From assembly GCF_010092445.1 (NCBI RefSeq), contig NZ_CP048031.1, positions 1,488,001-1,552,000 of the forward strand: 64,000 nt of DNA. The letters run 5' to 3'. Position 1 is the stretch's first letter. Each line of letters opens with the position of its first letter. This document shows, piece by piece, positions 35,866 through 45,849 of this stretch. The translations under genes were made by a program, and so were the position numbers. This stretch comes from Shewanella sp. Arc9-LZ (lineage in GTDB: Bacteria; Pseudomonadota; Gammaproteobacteria; Enterobacterales; Shewanellaceae). The notes under the pieces were generated by a model. The model made no database searches. It was not told where the DNA came from and saw only the letters and a list, made by a program, of their open reading frames with translations.

Positions 35866-37251
35866 GTGAAAATTAAACGATTTTTTGCCAAAGATATGCG
35901 CGCTGCATTGGCTCAAGTAAAAGAAACCTTAGGTTCTGACGCTGTCATTATGTCAAATAAAAAAGTCACTGGCGGAATCGAAATTGTCGCTGCTGTAGAT
36001 TATGATGAACCTAAAGCCGCCATCGCATCACAAGCGCCGACTACCGGTTTTATGGATGTTAGTGACGATAGGGTGTCATTAGGCGCTAAGCCTGTGATGA
36101 AAGCTCAATCAAAGGTGAACCCACCTCCTGAGGCCGACTCTTTACAAGCCTTACTTCAAAAACAACATAATCGCATGACACAACAAATGTCTGTCAGCCA
36201 AGATGAACCGGATTTACCAGAATGGGCCCGCCAATTACAAGGGGCAAAGTCTGCTAAACCAGCATCAACTTTTCAATCGCAAGCGGCACCAGAGCAAGCT
36301 AAAAAAACCAATAAAAATCAATCTGCTGATATGGATGCTCTGCGCGAAGAAATGGCTTCATTGCGTAACTTATTGACCCATCAAGTTTCATCGTTGATGA
36401 AAGATCAAAAAAAGCGTACCGATCCTGTTGGCGCAATGCTAGAAAGTAAATTGATTGCAGCAGAGTTTTCTCCAGCCGTTGCTGCTAAACTAGCGGGGCT
36501 AAGTCAACACTACACCCCAGCCGATTTAGTGAGAGCATTACCACAAAGTTTAGCCAATTTACTCGACAATCAAGGCGACGATATAGTTAAACGTGGTGGT
36601 GTTGTGGCGTTTGTTGGTCCAACCGGTGTAGGTAAGACAACTTCTTTAGCTAAAATAGCCGCTCGCTTTGCAGCCCATCATGGCCCAGAGCAGGTAGCAT
36701 TAATTACCACCGACCATTATCGTATTGGTGCCTATGAGCAATTAGCGACTTATGGCAAAATAATGGGCTGTCCGGTTAAGCAAGCACATGATTTAACCGA
36801 ATTAGAACAAATTCTATATCAATTTAGAAATCGTAAGTTAGTATTAATTGATACCGCAGGTATGGGACAGCGAGATATGCGCTTATATCAGCAACTGGAT
36901 AATTTAACAGCAAATAGTAGAATCCCAATTCGGAGCTACTTAGTCTTATCTGCGACTGGTCAACGTCGTGTGTTACAAGATGCTGTAGAACATTTTAAAC
37001 GAATTCCATTAGCGGGTGCGATTTTAACAAAGTTAGATGAATCGATATCAATTGCAGGTGCATTGAGCGTATTGATTCAAAATGAGTTACCATTAAGCTA
37101 TGTTACTGACGGTCAACGTGTTCCTGAGGACATGAAAGTAGCAGATACGTTAGAGTTGGCTAAAAAGGCTCTCGCGGCGTTAAATGAAACAGAACAACAA
37201 TCGTCACAAGACACAGTGTGGTCTAATGACACAGCCTATGCATTTGAGTAA
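35866..37251 (+). CDS. flhF: FlhF, polar flagellum placement GTPase (SRP family)
   Basis: FlhF is an SRP-like GTPase that recruits the first flagellar components to the cell pole. The start is GTG at 35866 behind AGAGGTG, giving 461 residues. The N-terminal basic domain (MKIKRFFAKDMRAALAQVKETLG) is typical. A variable linker spans roughly 60-180. The NG domain has P-loop GPTGVGKTTSLAKIAARFA (near residue 250), TTDHYRIGAYEQLATYG and DTAG (near residue 328). FlhG follows 4 bp later. Confidence 0.97.
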   Translation: MKIKRFFAKDMRAALAQVKETLGSDAVIMSNKKVTGGIEIVAAVDYDEPKAAIASQAPTTGFMDVSDDRVSLGAKPVMKAQSKVNPPPEADSLQALLQKQHNRMTQQMSVSQDEPDLPEWARQLQGAKSAKPASTFQSQAAPEQAKKTNKNQSADMDALREEMASLRNLLTHQVSSLMKDQKKRTDPVGAMLESKLIAAEFSPAVAAKLAGLSQHYTPADLVRALPQSLANLLDNQGDDIVKRGGVVAFVGPTGVGKTTSLAKIAARFAAHHGPEQVALITTDHYRIGAYEQLATYGKIMGCPVKQAHDLTELEQILYQFRNRKLVLIDTAGMGQRDMRLYQQLDNLTANSRIPIRSYLVLSATGQRRVLQDAVEHFKRIPLAGAILTKLDESISIAGALSVLIQNELPLSYVTDGQRVPEDMKVADTLELAKKALAALNETEQQSSQDTVWSNDTAYAFE

Positions 37252-37255
37252 AGAT

Positions 37256-38137
37256 ATGACTCGGGATCAAGCAAGTGGTTTACGTATGATGAATCAACCA
37301 AATAACGATAAAGTTAAAGTAATTGCCGTATCCGGTGGTAAAGGCGGAGTGGGTAAAACCAGTGTGTCAATTAATACTGCGGTAGCACTAGCTGAAAAAG
37401 GCAAACGCGTATTAGTGCTTGATGCCGATTTAGGTTTAGCCAACGTCGATGTCATGCTTGGGATACGTGCTGAGAAAAATTTATCTCATGTTTTGTCCGG
37501 AGATGCCGAATTAGATGACATCATTGTTCGTGGACCTAAAGGTATTGGTATTGTTCCTGCCACATCGGGTTCTCAAGCGATGGTTGAGTTGTCGCCAGCA
37601 CAACATGCTGGACTTATCCGTGCATTTAGTGAAATGCGAACTCAATTCGATATTTTAATTGTGGATACTGCTGCTGGTATATCAGACATGGTGCTGAGTT
37701 TTTCTCGTGCATCACAGGATGTATTGATAGTCGTTTGCGACGAACCAACATCAATTACTGATGCTTATGCGCTGATTAAAATTTTAAGTCGTGAACATGG
37801 TGTGTTCCACTTCAAAATTGTGGCAAATATGGTACGTAGTTTACGAGAAGGTATGGAATTATTTGCTAAACTCAGTAAAGTGACGGATAGATTTTTAGAT
37901 GTTGCTTTAGAATTAGTGGCAACAATACCATTCGATGAAAATTTACGTAAAGCTGTTCGTAAGCAAAAGTTAGTTGTTGAAGCGTATCCTAAGTCGCCTT
38001 CAGCTATTGCTTATCATGGATTAGCCAATAAAATTATGACTTGGCCAGTTCCACAACAGCCAGGTGGTCATTTAGAGTTTTTTGTTGAACGTCTTGTACA
38101 ACGTAAGCCGATACAAGAAGGAAGAACGAGTGAATAA
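37256..38137 (+). CDS. flhG: FlhG (FleN), flagellar number regulator, MinD-type ATPase
   Basis: FlhG limits polar flagella to one, acting on FlhF and FlrA/FleQ. The start MTRDQASGLRMMNQPNNDKVK at 37256 gives 293 residues, the usual size; an upstream ATG at 37184 lies within flhF. The deviant Walker A is GGKGGVGKT (residues 27-35), followed by LVLDADLGLANVDVMLG, and the DTAAGIS switch region is present. The C-terminus overlaps the fliA start by 8 bp, so flhG and fliA are translationally coupled. Only the ribosome site is weak. Confidence 0.95.
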   Translation: MTRDQASGLRMMNQPNNDKVKVIAVSGGKGGVGKTSVSINTAVALAEKGKRVLVLDADLGLANVDVMLGIRAEKNLSHVLSGDAELDDIIVRGPKGIGIVPATSGSQAMVELSPAQHAGLIRAFSEMRTQFDILIVDTAAGISDMVLSFSRASQDVLIVVCDEPTSITDAYALIKILSREHGVFHFKIVANMVRSLREGMELFAKLSKVTDRFLDVALELVATIPFDENLRKAVRKQKLVVEAYPKSPSAIAYHGLANKIMTWPVPQQPGGHLEFFVERLVQRKPIQEGRTSE

Positions 38138-38849
38138 AGCCGCCGCGTATACTCAGTTCGATAACAAAACGTCTATTGTTGAACAGTATGCACCGTTGGT
38201 AAAAAGAATTGCTCATCATATGCTGGCAAGATTACCAGCATCGGTGCAACTTGATGATTTATTACAAGCTGGGATGATGGGGTTACTTGAGGCCTCATCT
38301 AAATTTGATAACAGTAAAGGGGCTAAGTTTGAAACCTTTGCAGGCATCAGAATTCGTGGTGCAATGATAGATGAAATTCGACGTGGTGACTGGGTTCCGC
38401 GCTCAGTTCATCGTAATAATCGTCTAGTAGCACATGCAATTGATGAATTGGGGCAACTGCTTGGAAGAGATGCCAATGATACAGAAATTGCTGAAAAACT
38501 TGATATGTCTCTCGATGAATACCATCATATCTTAAATGATGTTTCTGTTGGTAAAATCATAGGCATAGAAGACCTTGGCGTGTCGCAAGATGTGTTAATC
38601 ACAGACAACGAAACGCCAGATGAAACCTTTGACTCGCTTGCTGAAATTCAATTCCAATCTGCATTGGTTGAAGCAATTAAGACATTGCCAGAAAGAGATG
38701 CATTAGTGTTGTCGTTGTATTACGACGAAGCATTAAATTTAAAAGAAATCGGTGCCATCCTTGAAGTTAGCGAATCGCGAGTAAGCCAGATATTAAGTCA
38801 GGCAATGCTCAGATTAAAAGCGAAACTCAAGCATTGGACACAAGAATAA
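38130..38849 (+). CDS. fliA: FliA, flagellar sigma factor sigma-28
   Basis: FliA directs transcription of late flagellar and chemotaxis genes. The start is GTG at 38130 (AAGGAAGAACGA upstream), giving 239 residues; earlier ATGs in this frame fall inside flhG. Region 2 includes [52 protein letters not shown], the classical FliA core. Region 4 includes [46 protein letters not shown] sigma-28 promoter sits in front of the second flagellin in this same window. The anti-sigma factor FlgM is not present here. Confidence 0.97.
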   Translation: MNKAAAYTQFDNKTSIVEQYAPLVKRIAHHMLARLPASVQLDDLLQAGMMGLLEASSKFDNSKGAKFETFAGIRIRGAMIDEIRRGDWVPRSVHRNNRLVAHAIDELGQLLGRDANDTEIAEKLDMSLDEYHHILNDVSVGKIIGIEDLGVSQDVLITDNETPDETFDSLAEIQFQSALVEAIKTLPERDALVLSLYYDEALNLKEIGAILEVSESRVSQILSQAMLRLKAKLKHWTQE

Positions 38850-38893
38850 TAACTTATCTAGAGCAAACGAGTGTCAGCTCACCGGAGGAAACC

Positions 38894-39277
38894 TTGGACA
38901 AGAATATGAAGATTCTTATTGTTGACGATTTTTCAACAATGAGGCGTATCATTAAGAACTTGTTGCGAGATTTGGGATTTAATAATACCCAAGAAGCAGA
39001 TGATGGCTCAACAGCCCTACCTATGTTACAAAAAGGCGATTTTGATTTTGTGGTAACAGACTGGAATATGCCTGGAATGCAAGGTATTGATTTACTTAGA
39101 GCAATCCGTGCAGATGATTCGTTAAAGCATTTACCTGTGCTAATGGTAACTGCAGAAGCTAAGCGTGAACAGATTATTGCTGCAGCGCAAGCCGGTGTAA
39201 ATGGTTATGTCGTAAAACCTTTTACCGCAGCTACGTTAAAAGAAAAGTTAGACAAAATCTTTGAACGACTCGCATAA
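38894..39277 (+). CDS. cheY: CheY, chemotaxis response regulator
   Basis: CheY-P binds FliM and changes motor direction. A TTG start at 38894 behind CGGAGG gives [20 protein letters not shown] (127 residues). The ATG at 38906 would lie too far from the ribosome site, and the 147-residue frame from 38834 begins within fliA. The receiver acidic pair is D11/D12, the phospho-acceptor is D56 ([10 protein letters not shown]), with T in MVTAEAK and the conserved lysine in [12 protein letters not shown]. CheZ follows after 13 bp. Confidence 0.96.
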   Translation: MDKNMKILIVDDFSTMRRIIKNLLRDLGFNNTQEADDGSTALPMLQKGDFDFVVTDWNMPGMQGIDLLRAIRADDSLKHLPVLMVTAEAKREQIIAAAQAGVNGYVVKPFTAATLKEKLDKIFERLA

Positions 39278-39290
39278 GCAAGGATAAGTC

Positions 39291-40028
39291 ATGCAGGCAT
39301 CAATATCGGGGTTAATCACTCTCGAACAGGCCCAAGAACTTGTTGAATTGCTTACCTTGGGTCAACAAGATAAAGCCGATGAAATGATCAGAGAGCTTGC
39401 AACGCCATTGCAGCGTGAGCTTTTTGAAGAAGTCGGTAAGCTAACTCGACAACTCCATAGTGCACTAAAAGATTTTCAAGTTGATAACCGTTTATCTGAA
39501 TTAGCCAATACCGAAATACCAGATGCTAAAGAAAGATTGAACTATGTTATCGACATGACAGAACAAGCTGCAAATAAAACCATGGATGCAGTTGAAGAAT
39601 GTCTACCTTTGGCCGATACCATCATTAGCAATATACAATCAGTGACGCCAATGTGGGATAAATTGATGCGTCGTGACATAGAAATGGGTGAGTTTAAGTC
39701 ACTTTGTCATGATGTTCAGCAGTTTATGTTACATAGTGAAAATGATTCTAATCGTCTTCGCGAGTTATTAAATGAAATTTTGATGGCGCAAGACTTCCAA
39801 GATTTGACGGGGCAAATGATCCGTCGAGTGATTGATTTAGTTCGTGAAGTAGAAAGTAATCTGGTCTCAATGCTAACGGTATTCGGAGATCATACTACCG
39901 AATCATTGCCAACTATAAACGAAAATAAAATAGAAGCAGAAGGTCCCATCATGCATGCTGAACTGCGTGAAGATGTGGTGACAGGTCAAGATGAAGTAGA
40001 CGATCTGCTATCAAGTCTGGGTTTCTAA
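39291..40028 (+). CDS. cheZ: CheZ, CheY-P phosphatase
   Basis: CheZ dephosphorylates CheY-P. The 245-residue protein is mostly helical. The catalytic-glutamine segment is in ILMAQDFQDLTGQMIRRVIDLV, and the C-terminal CheY-binding peptide EVDDLLSSLGF is nearly identical to that of the enteric family. It lies between cheY and cheA as in other polar-flagellum clusters. Confidence 0.96.
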   Translation: MQASISGLITLEQAQELVELLTLGQQDKADEMIRELATPLQRELFEEVGKLTRQLHSALKDFQVDNRLSELANTEIPDAKERLNYVIDMTEQAANKTMDAVEECLPLADTIISNIQSVTPMWDKLMRRDIEMGEFKSLCHDVQQFMLHSENDSNRLRELLNEILMAQDFQDLTGQMIRRVIDLVREVESNLVSMLTVFGDHTTESLPTINENKIEAEGPIMHAELREDVVTGQDEVDDLLSSLGF

Positions 40029-40043
40029 TTAGGAGTCAATTTA

Positions 40044-42257
40044 ATGTCTTTTGATGTTGATGAAGAGATACTCCAGGACTTTTTAATTGAAGCTGGCGAG
40101 ATTTTAGAGCTTCTACAGGAGCAGCTAGTTGCTCTTGAAAATAATCCTGATGACAGTGATTTACTCAATGCTATTTTCCGTGGATTCCATACTGTTAAAG
40201 GTGGGGCTGGTTTTTTAAGTCTAAAACCGATGGTTGACGTGTGTCATGAAGCTGAAAACACGTTCGATTTATTACGCACCGGTAAACGTGGCGTAAATGC
40301 AGAATTAATGGATATTATTTTGCAAGCGGTCGACGCGATTAATTCCATGTTTGCTCAAACTCAACAGGGAGAATCACAAGACCCTGCTGATTCTGCATTA
40401 CTTGCTAAACTCAAATTATTAAGTTCAGGAGCGCCATTACCTTCAGAAATGTCGGCAGATGAGCCAGAACCAATTGAAAATATTGTTGAATTCAGTGATC
40501 CTGAATATGTCGAAGATATTAGCATTCCCTCAGCGGAAGTATCTGACACTGGCAGTATTGATGACATTGATGAGTCAGAATTTGAGGCGTTGCTTGATGC
40601 CTTACATGGTCCGGGTAAAAGTCCTGTTGCAGCTAAACCTTCTGAAGTAAAAAAAGACAATATTGATTCAAAGCCTGCCGCAAGTAGTAGCGATGAAATC
40701 ACTGATGATGAGTTTGAAGCATTATTAGATGAGTTACATGGCTCAGGTTCATTTGAAGCTAAAACCAAACCTGCAGCTCCAACTAAGCCTGCTGCAACGC
40801 CTATTGTTGAACCCCTTGTTGATTCTGATGAAATAACTGACGATGAATTTGAGCGTCTTTTAGATGAATTACACGGAAAAGGTACTGCGCCAGTTGCTAA
40901 ATCGCAAACGCCTCCTCCAGCTCAACCTACTAAAGCCGTTGCCCCTCCGCAAGCAGCAAAAGTTAGCCCAGCTCCTGTTGTTAAACCAGTAGCGACATCA
41001 GTCCCTGTAGTTGCTCCAAAGGTTGAACCTGTAAAAGACAAAACACCTGCTAAAGCGGCGTCTGTCCCACAAGGTGAAACAACGGTTCGTGTTGATACTG
41101 CTCGTTTAGATCAAATCATGAATATGGTTGGTGAGTTAGTGTTAGTGCGTAACCGATTGGTTAGTTTAGGCATTAATCGTGAAGACGAGGAGATGTCCAA
41201 AGCGCTAGCAAACCTGGATTTGGTTACGGCTGATTTACAAGGTGCGGTGATGAAAACCCGCATGCAACCGATTAAGAAAGTTTTTGGTCGCTTCCCGCGT
41301 GTTGTTCGTGATTTAGCACGTACCTTAAATAAAGAAATTGATTTAATCATGATTGGTGAAGAAACCGATCTTGACAAAAACTTAGTCGAAGCGTTAGCCG
41401 ATCCTTTAGTCCATTTGGTTCGAAACTCAGTCGATCACGGTATCGAAATGCCGATAACTCGTGAAGCTAGCGGTAAATCTCGAACCGGTACCATTACCTT
41501 ATCGGCTAGCCAAGAAGGTGACCACATCCTGCTTAAAATTGAGGATGATGGCGCGGGAATGGACCCTGAGAAGCTAAAACAAATTGCGATAAGTCGTGGT
41601 GTGCTTGATGAAGATACCGCCTCGAGAATGACCGATAACGAAGCTTACAATTTGATTTTTGCCCCAGGGTTTTCAACCAAAGTTGAAATTTCAGATATTT
41701 CAGGCCGTGGAGTGGGCATGGATGTGGTGAAAACCCGCATCAACCAACTTAACGGTACTGTTTATATTGACTCAATGAAAGGTAAGGGTACTGTTCTCGA
41801 AATTAAAGTGCCATTAACCTTGGCTATTATGCCGACATTGATGGTTGATGTGTCTAATCAAGTTTTTGCACTACCATTATCAAGTGTGAATGAAATCTTT
41901 AATTTAGATTTAACAAAAACCAATATAGTCGATGGTCAATTGACGGTGATTTTCCGTAATAAGGCCGTGCCATTATTTTACCTAGAACATTGGCTGCACA
42001 GTAAAAAATCAACATTTAAACATGGTGATAAGAAGCATGGTCATGTGGTTATTGTTCAGCTTGGCACTATGCAAATTGGTTTTGTTGTAGATGCATTGAT
42101 TGGACAAGAAGAAGTGGTAATTAAACCGCTTGGCAGTATGTTACAAGGTACTCCAGGTATGGCGGGTGCGACAATTACATCCGATGGTGGTATTGCACTG
42201 ATTTTAGATGTGCCAGGACTGCTAAAACATTACGCTAAAAGCAAAAAAATAAAATAA
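40044..42257 (+). CDS. cheA: CheA, chemotaxis histidine kinase
   Basis: CheA is the signalling kinase that phosphorylates CheY and CheB. It has 737 residues. P1 has the phospho-histidine H49 (RGFHTVKGGAGFL). A long linker (about 130-340) follows, holding three copies of a D-x-EFExLLDxLHG motif and an Ala/Pro/Lys-rich segment. P3-P5 follow: dimerisation (VRVDTARLDQIMNMVGELV), ATPase (HLVRNSVDHGIE, DDGAGMD, FAPGFSTKVEISDISGRGVGMDVV) and the C-terminal CheW-like domain. No separate P2 domain is obvious; the repeats occupy its place. Confidence 0.97.
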   Translation: MSFDVDEEILQDFLIEAGEILELLQEQLVALENNPDDSDLLNAIFRGFHTVKGGAGFLSLKPMVDVCHEAENTFDLLRTGKRGVNAELMDIILQAVDAINSMFAQTQQGESQDPADSALLAKLKLLSSGAPLPSEMSADEPEPIENIVEFSDPEYVEDISIPSAEVSDTGSIDDIDESEFEALLDALHGPGKSPVAAKPSEVKKDNIDSKPAASSSDEITDDEFEALLDELHGSGSFEAKTKPAAPTKPAATPIVEPLVDSDEITDDEFERLLDELHGKGTAPVAKSQTPPPAQPTKAVAPPQAAKVSPAPVVKPVATSVPVVAPKVEPVKDKTPAKAASVPQGETTVRVDTARLDQIMNMVGELVLVRNRLVSLGINREDEEMSKALANLDLVTADLQGAVMKTRMQPIKKVFGRFPRVVRDLARTLNKEIDLIMIGEETDLDKNLVEALADPLVHLVRNSVDHGIEMPITREASGKSRTGTITLSASQEGDHILLKIEDDGAGMDPEKLKQIAISRGVLDEDTASRMTDNEAYNLIFAPGFSTKVEISDISGRGVGMDVVKTRINQLNGTVYIDSMKGKGTVLEIKVPLTLAIMPTLMVDVSNQVFALPLSSVNEIFNLDLTKTNIVDGQLTVIFRNKAVPLFYLEHWLHSKKSTFKHGDKKHGHVVIVQLGTMQIGFVVDALIGQEEVVIKPLGSMLQGTPGMAGATITSDGGIALILDVPGLLKHYAKSKKIK

Positions 42258-42287
42258 GAATAAAAGTTCCATTATTTAAGGAATTAA

Positions 42288-43484
42288 ATGGCCATAAAAG
42301 TACTAGTTGTAGATGATTCTAGCTTTTTTCGACGTCGAGTCAGTGAGATTGTCAATCAAGATCCTGATCTCGAAGTCGTTGCCGTTGCTGTTAATGGCAA
42401 AGAAGCTGTTGATATGGCTGCAAAGTTAAAGCCTCAAGTCATTACGATGGATATTGAAATGCCTGTGATGGACGGTATAACTGCTGTCCGTGAAATTATG
42501 GCTAATAATCCTACTCCCATTTTAATGTTTTCATCGTTAACTCATGATGGTGCTAAAGCGACACTTGATGCGTTAGAAGCAGGTGCATTAGATTTTTTGC
42601 CAAAACGTTTTGAAGATATAGCAACCAATAAAGACGATGCGATTCTTTTGTTACAGCAACGAATTAAAGCATTAGGTCGACGTAGGATATATCGGCCAAG
42701 TTCGTTAACACCTACTTCATTACCAGAATCTCGTCGTTCAACGATTGCGGCTCCAGATATCAACACGCCTCGTCGTCCGCTAAGCAGTCGTTTAGCTTCC
42801 ACAACAACGCCTGTAGCGACTCGTTCCAGTTTATCCACAACCTTAGCAGATCGTCAGAGCGCTAATCCGACAACGTCTACAATATCGTCTATTCGGGCCA
42901 GTGGTAAGCACTATAAATTGTTACTCATCGGGACTTCAACCGGTGGGCCAGTAGCATTACAGAAAGTATTAACTGCATTTCCTGCAAATTATCCTCATCC
43001 CATAGTGTTGATACAGCATATGCCTGCGGCGTTTACTCCAGCCTTTGCAGCTCGTTTAAATACCTTGTGTAAAATTGAGGTAAAAGAAGCCGAAAATGGT
43101 GATGCCATGCGCCCTGGTTGTGCCTATTTGGCGCCCGGAGGCATGCAGCTCATGATTGAGCGAAGCGGTATTTCTGGAAGACTTAAAGTCATTTCCGGAA
43201 CCCAAGAAATGAACTATAAGCCGTGTGTTGATATTACTTTTGCATCAGCATCCAAAGCTTTTGGCGGTGATGTTTTAGCGGTTGTATTAACGGGAATGGG
43301 CGCAGACGGTAGAGAAGGTGCCAGAATGTTAAAGTCTGTCGGTGCCACTATTTGGGCGCAGGATGAAGCAAGCTGCGTGGTATATGGTATGCCTCAAGCT
43401 GTAGCATCAACCGGTATCGCAACTCACTCTATTTCATTAGATAATATGGCTGAAGCTATTTTAAAAGAGTCTAGTCGTGGCTAA
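42288..43484 (+). CDS. cheB: CheB, chemoreceptor glutamate methylesterase
   Basis: CheB removes methyl groups from chemoreceptors for adaptation. The 398 residues contain a receiver domain with D55 ([13 protein letters not shown]) and a Ser/Thr/Arg-rich linker (about 135-200). The esterase domain has the catalytic residues visible as S in [15 protein letters not shown] in [18 protein letters not shown] and D in [15 protein letters not shown]. It overlaps the next gene by 8 bp. No cheR is present in this window. Confidence 0.97.
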   Translation: MAIKVLVVDDSSFFRRRVSEIVNQDPDLEVVAVAVNGKEAVDMAAKLKPQVITMDIEMPVMDGITAVREIMANNPTPILMFSSLTHDGAKATLDALEAGALDFLPKRFEDIATNKDDAILLLQQRIKALGRRRIYRPSSLTPTSLPESRRSTIAAPDINTPRRPLSSRLASTTTPVATRSSLSTTLADRQSANPTTSTISSIRASGKHYKLLLIGTSTGGPVALQKVLTAFPANYPHPIVLIQHMPAAFTPAFAARLNTLCKIEVKEAENGDAMRPGCAYLAPGGMQLMIERSGISGRLKVISGTQEMNYKPCVDITFASASKAFGGDVLAVVLTGMGADGREGARMLKSVGATIWAQDEASCVVYGMPQAVASTGIATHSISLDNMAEAILKESSRG

Positions 43485-43941
43485 GCCAGAATACTCATTG
43501 CAGACCAAGCAAAAACTGGGATTTTTTTTGTCCTTTATTGCCATAGTAGTATTAGCGGGTTTGTATATTGACGCTGATCAAAAAGTGACTTTATTAGAGC
43601 AGGATGTAGCACGATTAACGGCGTCTCAAGTGTTATTGATGGTACCCGATGATCAGGCCGCTAATATTGCTAATTGGTTAACTCAACATCCTGAACAAAC
43701 TCAAGCAATCATAGCGTCAGCAGGAAAAAAACAAGCACAAAGTGTGCTGTTTGGTCCGGGTTCTTTAGATGATGCACCGCTTACTGATATTGATAAGGTA
43801 GAGCACGATACTGATGTTTCTGCTGAACAAAATGATCAAGAAGTCATAGTGTCAGAAGATGCTCAGGGGGTTAAAGTGATCCGTTTACCTAATGGTGGCA
43901 TCCGTGTAACAACCCGCGATGATAAACAACACAAGCAGTAG
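43477..43941 (+). CDS. Unnamed membrane-anchored coiled-coil protein after cheB
   Basis: I do not recognise this 154-residue protein. A hydrophobic segment (about 13-33, [16 protein letters not shown]) is followed by a short heptad-like helix ([20 protein letters not shown]). An acidic, Gln-rich stretch comes next, and the C-terminus is short and predicted beta-like ([19 protein letters not shown]). It overlaps cheB by 8 bp and precedes the parC-like gene, so it is likely co-expressed with the chemotaxis genes and sits in the inner membrane. A role in the polar array is a guess from position only. Confidence 0.85.
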   Translation: MAKPEYSLQTKQKLGFFLSFIAIVVLAGLYIDADQKVTLLEQDVARLTASQVLLMVPDDQAANIANWLTQHPEQTQAIIASAGKKQAQSVLFGPGSLDDAPLTDIDKVEHDTDVSAEQNDQEVIVSEDAQGVKVIRLPNGGIRVTTRDDKQHKQ

Positions 43942-43986
43942 TCAATTTACCATAACAATATCATTATAATGAGTTGAGAGGCTTCT

Positions 43987-44781
43987 TTGAAAGTATGGAC
44001 GGTAGCTAACCAAAAAGGTGGGGTAGGTAAAACCACCACAGTAGCCAGTTTAGCCGGAGCATTGGTTAAACGTGGACAACGAGTGTTGATAATCGATACC
44101 GATCCTCATGCTTCATTGGGCTATTACTTAGGTATTGATTCAGACGAAGTGCCTTGCTCGCTTTATGATGTTTTTTTGAATCATCAAACACTGACCCAAG
44201 ATTTTATTTTACAAAATGTGCTTCCAACTCAAATTGAAGGGCTTGATATCATTCCGGCTAATATGGCGTTAGCGACACTTGATAGGTCACTAGGTCATCA
44301 AGAAGGAATGGGGTTGGTGTTACGTAACTTATTGTCATTGCTTGAAGATAAATATGATGTTGCTATTATCGATTGTCCGCCAGTATTAGGGGTGTTAATG
44401 GTTAATGCATTAGCAGCAAGTCATCACATTATTATTCCTGTTCAGACTGAGTTTTTGGCGATAAAAGGACTCGAACGTATGGTGAAAACCATGGAAATAA
44501 TGGGGCGTTCTAAGAAAACCCGTTATAGCTATACCGTATTACCTACAATGTATGACAAGCGCACTAAAGCGTCCCCAATAGCGTTACAATTTTTGCAGGA
44601 TAAATATGCTTCAACACTGTGGCCCAATGATGTAATACCTGTAGATACAAAATTTAGAGATGCAAGTTTGGCTCATTTACCCGCATCACATTATTCAGCC
44701 AGTAGCCGGGGTGTAAAAGCATATAATCGTTTGCTGGATTTTTTATTTTCTCAGGAGTTTACTCATGTCAAAATCGGTTGA
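43987..44781 (+). CDS. parC: ParC-type ParA-like ATPase for polar chemotaxis arrays
   Basis: This 264-residue ParA/MinD-family ATPase follows the chemotaxis genes, the place of ParC in Vibrio, where ParC positions chemoreceptor arrays at the flagellated pole. The deviant Walker A is QKGGVGKTT (residues 9-17), with DTDPHASLGYYLG and DCPPVLGVLMVNAL as the switch motifs. The start is TTG at 43987 behind GAGAGG. It overlaps the parP-like gene by 17 bp. The family and the position are clear; the name rests on gene order and not on a search. Soj-like is an alternative label. Confidence 0.85.
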   Translation: MKVWTVANQKGGVGKTTTVASLAGALVKRGQRVLIIDTDPHASLGYYLGIDSDEVPCSLYDVFLNHQTLTQDFILQNVLPTQIEGLDIIPANMALATLDRSLGHQEGMGLVLRNLLSLLEDKYDVAIIDCPPVLGVLMVNALAASHHIIIPVQTEFLAIKGLERMVKTMEIMGRSKKTRYSYTVLPTMYDKRTKASPIALQFLQDKYASTLWPNDVIPVDTKFRDASLAHLPASHYSASSRGVKAYNRLLDFLFSQEFTHVKIG

Positions 44782-45847
44782 TGAAACTGTTTTTGATTAT
44801 TTCAGTCTTTTATTACAGGAATCGCCTAAACCGATTACTGAGCAAAGCCTTGAGGTAAAACCAAGTCTTTCTGTTAATTCCGTTAATGACATCACCGATA
44901 AAGTGTCCATTATTAACGACGACAAACCGACTCGTATGTCGGCTGAAATGACGTTATCGGCACATTATTCACAACTAACATCATCTAAAGCCTCTCCTGT
45001 CATTGCTAGGCAATATGCAGAGCCAACTACCAGTGTCGATAAACAGGCACTTGAAAAATTATTATCTGCTGTGTCTAAACCCAGAGTAGAAACCGATTTA
45101 ACGCAACAGATTAAAGCCAGTGCAGAACGAGTTCGTCAGGCTATCACTCATATTGAGCCTGAAGTTGGCATTAGTCGTGCAAAAATACAACAAACAGAAT
45201 TAACGAATAAAGAAATCAAGCCGTTAGTCGATATAAACAATAACGAAAGTTCACATGCTGATATAAAAGACGCTATTATTAAGCATGAACAGTTGGTAGA
45301 GAATTCGCCGACGCAAGAGCACAATGCGCCACAGACTCAGATTGGACACCAACCGCCCAGTATTACTCATGATTTGCAAGAGTTACTTGAAGATGAATTT
45401 CAGGTGTTATTCTTCAATGTAGCAGGGTTAACACTCGCTGTGCCATTAGTGAGTTTGGGTGGGATTATAAAAATAGAGAAGATAAGCCATCTTATCGGTA
45501 GGCCATCTTGGTTTAAAGGGGTGCAAACCCACCGAGATACTAAAATAAATGTGGTTGATACGTGCGCGTGGGTGATGCCTGAAAAATATACTCCAGAATT
45601 AGCACAGACAGTAAATTATCAATATCTTGTTATGCTTGAAGATAGTCAGTGGGGATTAACGTGCGAATCGTTAGTTAACGCCGTTAAAATAGATAAATCA
45701 CACGTCAATTGGCGTGAGAAACCGGGTAAGCGTCCTTGGCTTGCTGGGGTAGTAAAACAACAAATGTGTGGCATTTTACATGTTCAAGCATTAATCAAAA
45801 TGCTTGATGCAGGTTTAGGTTGTCAGGATTCGATTGACCGAGGTTAA
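44765..45847 (+). CDS. parP: ParP-like protein with C-terminal CheW domain
   Basis: This 360-residue protein has a long charged N-terminal region (about 1-210) and a CheW-like C-terminal domain (LEDEFQVLFFNVAGLTLAVPLVSLGGIIKIE to the end). ParP in Vibrio binds ParC through its N-terminus and CheA/receptors through a CheW-like domain, so architecture and position next to the parC-like gene agree. A good site, AGGAG, precedes the ATG, which lies inside the preceding gene. An ordinary second CheW with an extension is the alternative. Confidence 0.84.
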   Translation: MSKSVDETVFDYFSLLLQESPKPITEQSLEVKPSLSVNSVNDITDKVSIINDDKPTRMSAEMTLSAHYSQLTSSKASPVIARQYAEPTTSVDKQALEKLLSAVSKPRVETDLTQQIKASAERVRQAITHIEPEVGISRAKIQQTELTNKEIKPLVDINNNESSHADIKDAIIKHEQLVENSPTQEHNAPQTQIGHQPPSITHDLQELLEDEFQVLFFNVAGLTLAVPLVSLGGIIKIEKISHLIGRPSWFKGVQTHRDTKINVVDTCAWVMPEKYTPELAQTVNYQYLVMLEDSQWGLTCESLVNAVKIDKSHVNWREKPGKRPWLAGVVKQQMCGILHVQALIKMLDAGLGCQDSIDRG

Positions 45848-45849
45848 CT

